From an uncultured Ruminiclostridium sp. (GTDB lineage: Bacteria; Bacillota; Clostridia; Oscillospirales; Ruminococcaceae), in assembly GCA_947627695.1 (NCBI GenBank), contig CANQXF010000004.1, forward strand, positions 119,398-183,397: a stretch of DNA of 64,000 nucleotides, read 5' to 3'. Of this stretch, positions 59,689 to 64,000 are shown one piece after another. Both the position numbers and the translations under genes were made by a program. A model generated the notes under the pieces. It did not search any database, was not told the origin of the DNA, and saw only the letters and a list, made by a program, of their open reading frames with translations. Within the stretch, counting starts at the first letter, position 1; every line of letters starts with the position of its first letter.

Positions 59689-62600
59689 TTATTCGTCCTC
59701 TCCGCCGTCGCCTTCGGCTTTGTCCTCATCTTCGCTTTCCTCGTCGGAGTCTTCCTCCTCAAAGACCTCCTCGTCGATATCGTCGGTATCCTCGTCGTCG
59801 ATGTCGTCAATATCCTCGTCCTCATCGTCGGGGAGCAGCTCCTCGTCATTTCCAACGCCGAGGGTCTGTATGGTTATTATCTCGCCGTCGTCCTCGTCCT
59901 CGTCGTCGCCGTCCGCAATGCGTCTTTGCCTGCGCTCCTCCTTGTCGGCATTTATCTGCTGAGTGAGCAGCTGTATAGCCTCACCGCTGTAAATTCTGCG
60001 CAGATGCGCCCTGCGCTTTGCCCTGTCAACGGGATTGCGCTTGAGCCAGAGAACGATAAGTCCAATGAATATCAGAACGCCCGCCGCCGAAAGCATTAAC
60101 GCCTCGGGATAGCCCGCAGTGGTGAACTTCATCTCAACGGTATGCTTTCCCGTTGAAAGGGGAACTGCGATAAGGGAATCAAGCACCTCAAAATGCTCTG
60201 TCTTTACCCCGTCGACGTAAACCTCCCAGCCCTCTTCCTCGGGAATAGTGGTGAAGAAGGTCTGGTCTGCGCCGCAGTTTACCTCCGTCACTATGTCGGT
60301 GGTGGACTTTTTGTAGCAGTTGGTCTCGGCGTTCATCTCGTTCAGCTTTGTGAGCGCCGCTTTCATCTCTTCCTCGTCGCCCACGGCAAATTCCGCCCTG
60401 CGGAAGTAGAGATTGTCCTTTGTCAAGGTCATAATGACGGTGATATCTTCGCCCTCGGCAAACTCGCCGAAATCTCTCATATAGTTGTTGTCGCCCTCAA
60501 AATACTGCCCCTCGTCCTGACCGTTCACCGTCAGCTTTATAGTGCGCTCGTAGGTGGAGGGCAGGTACATATAAAGATGTCCCGCCTTGGGCATCTTAAA
60601 GGTGTAGGTAAGACTTGCGGTCTGACCCGCCGTCGCTACCTTAAAGCTGTAATGGTCGTCGCTGGTGTGACCCTGCGTCAGGTTGTGCATATCCATATCA
60701 GGGTCGTCTACCATAGTGTAATATTGATGTTCCTCGCCGATAAGGGCGTTGAGCAGCTGGGTCTGTGCGGCAAACGGGTCGTACTGCTCCAGCTCCAGAT
60801 CCTGTATATCGTTGCTCACCATATAGTTTATGGGAAGAGCGTACTGATTTTCGTTTACGTTTATATCCATACCGGTCTTTACGTCGCCTGTGGTGTTGTT
60901 CACCGTGGTAAGCTCGTACTTAACGCCGAAAATGCTCTTAGTTATCAGCGTTGCGCCGCTGTATCTGGTGTAGTGGCTCCTTGCGGTAAAGCCGAGGCGT
61001 TTCAGCAGCTCGATAGGCTTTGCGTTCAGGGTGGAGGAGGAGTGGGAAAGACCGTAAGCTCCGATAGCAAGCGGGTCGTTCACCGTGCGGAACATCAGCT
61101 TTTCTATCCTGTAAAAGCCGTCGTCCTTTGCCTTTATCTCGTTCACCTTGTCCCTCAGCGGGATTATAACGTCAACGTAGCTGTCGTGGTTGGAGTAAAC
61201 TATGTCCCTGTCCTGGGTGTGTATCTGTCCCACGGTGTTATACATAGCTTCTCCGCAGATAACTACCAAAAGGACTATTGAAAGCACTCTGGTGCGGTTG
61301 CGCCGCAGATCGTAGTTAAAGCCCTTGCGAAGCTGCAAAAGTATCGCCGTAATGGTAAATGCGATAAGCATAGCGGGAAGAATTACCGAGAAGTTGTCCA
61401 GCGTATCTCTGCCGTTGTTAAGGTCGGCAACGAAGTTGTCCACGTTCTCCTGATATATCATCACCGCTATCCATGCAGCGCAGGTGCCGCCGATAACGCC
61501 TGTGGACGCCTTTTTCAGCTTGTCGAAAGCGGAGGCGGCGCAGACTATCATCAAAAACGACAGAATGAAGGAATAGCGGTAGGGGAGCCAGTTAGGCATC
61601 TGACCGCCGTGCCACATCATATCAACGGGGCGGATATACATACAAAGCACAAGTAAGAGCATTACCGCCGCATAGCCTATCTTTTCCCCCCGCCTGATAT
61701 TTTTATGCAGGAAGTAAGCGGGGAGCAGCAGGATAGTAATTACTCCGCAGTAGATGAAGGGCAGCCCCGTCATTCTCACCGTGTCATAGCTGTTGGGAAG
61801 AATTTTGTCGAAAAGCTCGATAAGCGGGAAGTTTTCCACCAGCTCATAGTTGGGGGTGGAGAACTCGAATTTTCCGTAGGAAAGGGAAACGTAGACGGGG
61901 ATAAGCATGAAGCAGGATATCATCACTGCCGTTACGCCGAGCCCCAGCGCACCGAACATTTTTTTGAAGAAATGGTCTCTCGCCTCTTCCTGCCTTGTGA
62001 TTATCATATAGAACAGGAAGTAGATTATGGAGAAGATAGCCAGCATAAATCCGATGTAGAAGCAGGTGACGAAGGCGTACACCCAGGCTACCACCAGCAG
62101 GCGGAAGCGTCCCTGGTCGATGAACCGTTCAAGCCCAAGGCAGATTATAGGCAGAGCCATAACGCCGTCCAGCCACATAGGGTTCATAGTCTGGACTATC
62201 GTGTAGGCGCAAAGGGCGTAGCATATGCTGAACACAATGACGGTCAGCTTTTTCATCTTCTTTGCCCTTGAAAGGTAAACGGACATACAAAGACCGATAG
62301 CGCCCACCTTGACGCACATCATAGTGAGCAGTCCCTCAAGTATGCAGTTCCTGGGGAACAGCCATACTATCCAGTTGAACGGACTTCCCAGATAATAGCC
62401 GATAATGCCCATCCACTCGCCCGAAAGGTTCCTGCTCCAGGAGTAAAACAGGCTCTCTCCGCCGTAGATGACGTCGTACATATGGTCGTAGTAGTAAACG
62501 TACTGCCCGTTCAGGTCAAGGGAAAGCACGCTTTCCGCCCCAAAGGGCCACACGCCGAAGATGAAATAGCTTACAAGCAGTATCAGAGCAGGCAGGAGAA

Positions 62601-62769
62601 AGGACAGCCACATCTGATTTTCATTCATCAAAAAGTACCTTACGCCGTTTCTGGCGTAGGTCCAATGCTCCTTCACCCAGGAAACGAAAGCGTTTTGCTT
62701 TTTCGGCTTTGTTTGCTTTTTTTCAGGCTTTGCTTCGGTTTTTGCGGGAGCTGCGTTAGTTTCACTCAT
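59689..62769 (-). CDS. YfhO-family membrane protein with acidic C-terminal tail
   Basis: 1026 aa, many TMs; 'NLSGEWMGIIGYYLGSPFNWIVWLFP'; tail DEDEDIDDIDDEDTDDIDEEVFEEEDSDEESEDEDKAEGDGGEDE. Confidence 0.88.
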   Translation of the reverse strand: MSETNAAPAKTEAKPEKKQTKPKKQNAFVSWVKEHWTYARNGVRYFLMNENQMWLSFLLPALILLVSYFIFGVWPFGAESVLSLDLNGQYVYYYDHMYDVIYGGESLFYSWSRNLSGEWMGIIGYYLGSPFNWIVWLFPRNCILEGLLTMMCVKVGAIGLCMSVYLSRAKKMKKLTVIVFSICYALCAYTIVQTMNPMWLDGVMALPIICLGLERFIDQGRFRLLVVAWVYAFVTCFYIGFMLAIFSIIYFLFYMIITRQEEARDHFFKKMFGALGLGVTAVMISCFMLIPVYVSLSYGKFEFSTPNYELVENFPLIELFDKILPNSYDTVRMTGLPFIYCGVITILLLPAYFLHKNIRRGEKIGYAAVMLLLVLCMYIRPVDMMWHGGQMPNWLPYRYSFILSFLMIVCAASAFDKLKKASTGVIGGTCAAWIAVMIYQENVDNFVADLNNGRDTLDNFSVILPAMLIAFTITAILLQLRKGFNYDLRRNRTRVLSIVLLVVICGEAMYNTVGQIHTQDRDIVYSNHDSYVDVIIPLRDKVNEIKAKDDGFYRIEKLMFRTVNDPLAIGAYGLSHSSSTLNAKPIELLKRLGFTARSHYTRYSGATLITKSIFGVKYELTTVNNTTGDVKTGMDINVNENQYALPINYMVSNDIQDLELEQYDPFAAQTQLLNALIGEEHQYYTMVDDPDMDMHNLTQGHTSDDHYSFKVATAGQTASLTYTFKMPKAGHLYMYLPSTYERTIKLTVNGQDEGQYFEGDNNYMRDFGEFAEGEDITVIMTLTKDNLYFRRAEFAVGDEEEMKAALTKLNEMNAETNCYKKSTTDIVTEVNCGADQTFFTTIPEEEGWEVYVDGVKTEHFEVLDSLIAVPLSTGKHTVEMKFTTAGYPEALMLSAAGVLIFIGLIVLWLKRNPVDRAKRRAHLRRIYSGEAIQLLTQQINADKEERRQRRIADGDDEDEDDGEIITIQTLGVGNDEELLPDDEDEDIDDIDDEDTDDIDEEVFEEEDSDEESEDEDKAEGDGGEDE

Positions 62770-63706
62770 CGCCTTTTTCCTTTCTGTTTTTTCGCTGATT
62801 TGTGTCGTAGGAGAGGATATAACGCGGTCTGCACTTTATTTCCTCATATATCTTGCTGATATAATATCCGATAATTCCGAGAGCTATCATAATGAACGAG
62901 CCTGTCAGCAGGATAAGCAGAATGACGGTGGAAAAGCCCTCCTGCGCAGTTCCCGTGAAAAATTTCACCAAAGTCTGAATCCCGATAACTATGGCGGCGA
63001 TAAAGAAGATAATGCCTGTCACGGTGACTATCTGCATAGGCACGTTGGTGAAGCTGGTAAGGTTGGACATAGCGAATTTGAACAGCTTTTTAAAGCTCCA
63101 CTTGCTTTTGCCCGCATTTCTCTCCGCCACGTTGAACTCTATCTTGGCAGTTTCAAAGCCCACCCAGCTTGACAATGCGCGGAAAAAGGTTATCCTTTCG
63201 GGCAGCTCGTTGAGGGCGTCCACCACCTGCCTGTCCATCAGCTTGTAGTCGCTGGCGCCGTTCATATCTATTCCTGAGGAGCCCTTCATAAGTCCGTAAA
63301 AGCATTTGGCGAAGGTCTTGTAGATAAAGCCCTCTTTTCCTCTTGAAGCCTTTACCGCCTCCACCACCTTGTAGCCCTGCTTCCACAGGTTGTACATTTC
63401 GGGGAGGAGCTGAGGCGGGTGCTGCAAGTCGCAGTCGATAACGGCGGCGCAGTCGCCGAGGCAGTTTTTCAGCCCTGCGAAGATAGCCCCCTCCTTGCCG
63501 AAATTGCGGGAGAACTTCAGCCCTCTTATATTATCCTTTTCACGGGAAAGACGGTCGATCAACTCCCAGCTTTTGTCCTTGGAGCCGTCGTCCACGAAAA
63601 TTATCTCGCAGTCGATACCGTTTTCCTCCATTATCCCGCCGATGACCGAGGCGGTCTTTTCAATATTTTCCTCCTCGTTGTAAGCGGGGATTATTATTGA
63701 CAGCAT
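62762..63706 (-). CDS. Family 2 glycosyltransferase (GtrB/DPM1-like)
   Basis: 'MLSIIIPAYNEEENIEKTASVIGGIMEENGIDCEIIFVDDGSKDKSWELI', 'DCDLQHPP', two C-terminal TMs. Confidence 0.95.
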   Translation of the reverse strand: MLSIIIPAYNEEENIEKTASVIGGIMEENGIDCEIIFVDDGSKDKSWELIDRLSREKDNIRGLKFSRNFGKEGAIFAGLKNCLGDCAAVIDCDLQHPPQLLPEMYNLWKQGYKVVEAVKASRGKEGFIYKTFAKCFYGLMKGSSGIDMNGASDYKLMDRQVVDALNELPERITFFRALSSWVGFETAKIEFNVAERNAGKSKWSFKKLFKFAMSNLTSFTNVPMQIVTVTGIIFFIAAIVIGIQTLVKFFTGTAQEGFSTVILLILLTGSFIMIALGIIGYYISKIYEEIKCRPRYILSYDTNQRKNRKEKGDE

Positions 63707-63873
63707 AAATTTTTCCTTCCTTGCAAAAATACTTCCATATATAAAACGTATTTCAAAGGGAAAAAGTATCAATCATCAAAAAATTTTTTTGCATACTTAT
63801 TTAATATATCACAACAAAGCCTGTATGTCAAGACTTTGGGGGCGGCAAGCCCGCAAAGAATGTCGTTCTTTTC

Positions 63874-64000
63874 CTTTCACGGTCGCGGTTTACACTGTCG
63901 TGCCGTCGGCGGAGCTTTTTCACCCCTTTTCACTTTTGTGCCTGCCCTTCAGCCTCACGCCAGCGCCCCACCCTCCCGCCCCGCCCCTTTTTTCCTCCAC
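63874..64000 (+). repeat. Dispersed intergenic repeat family A, short form (runs to window edge)
   Basis: CTTTCACGGTCGCGGTT...CACTTTTGTGCCTGCCCTTCAGCCTCACGCCAGCGCCCCACCCTCCCGCCCC. Confidence 0.85.

Noticed and set aside
59761-59930. GTC/CTC-rich simple-sequence repeat
   Set aside because: Explained by the acidic Asp/Glu tail of the minus-strand YfhO-family CDS (reported separately as a protein feature).
60193-61281. 362-aa plus-strand ORF
   Set aside because: Antisense shadow of the well-supported YfhO-family gene.
1-64000. Prophage, transposase or integrase genes
   Set aside because: No ORF in the track shows recognisable transposase, integrase, capsid or portal motifs.

Overview
This 64 kb window looks like a moderately GC-rich Clostridia-type chromosome, probably Oscillospiraceae/Ruminococcus-like; that placement is inferred from gene content only. 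Housekeeping genes: rpe, yajC, rny, mfd, coaX, a YfhO-family protein, a GT2 glycosyltransferase and tRNA-Leu(CAA). These alternate with a lower-GC accessory block (about 13-28 kb) of ABC transporters and regulators. Main observations: (1) an orphan RnfD-RnfE-RnfA-like membrane core without RnfC/G/B, in which the usual covalent-FMN motif and most intramembrane Fe-S cysteines appear to be missing, flanked by ~0.5 kb inverted repeats; (2) a LytTR two-component system next to two convergent ABC-transporter operons, each starting with the same 20-bp-period direct repeat directly upstream of a perfect -35/-10 promoter; (3) two tandem AgrC-like kinases with complementary defects (one has the His but no ATPase domain, the other has the ATPase domain but no His); (4) a SpoIIE phosphatase gene followed by a 1142-aa fused amino-acid ABC transporter with a permuted binding-protein order and a GHKL-like C-terminus; (5) two families of dispersed, hairpin-forming intergenic repeats; (6) a lipoprotein gene split by a single in-frame TAG, and a MerR gene frameshifted in an A9 tract behind a 19-bp-spacer promoter. 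All calls come from reading the sequence and ORF translations; no database search was run.
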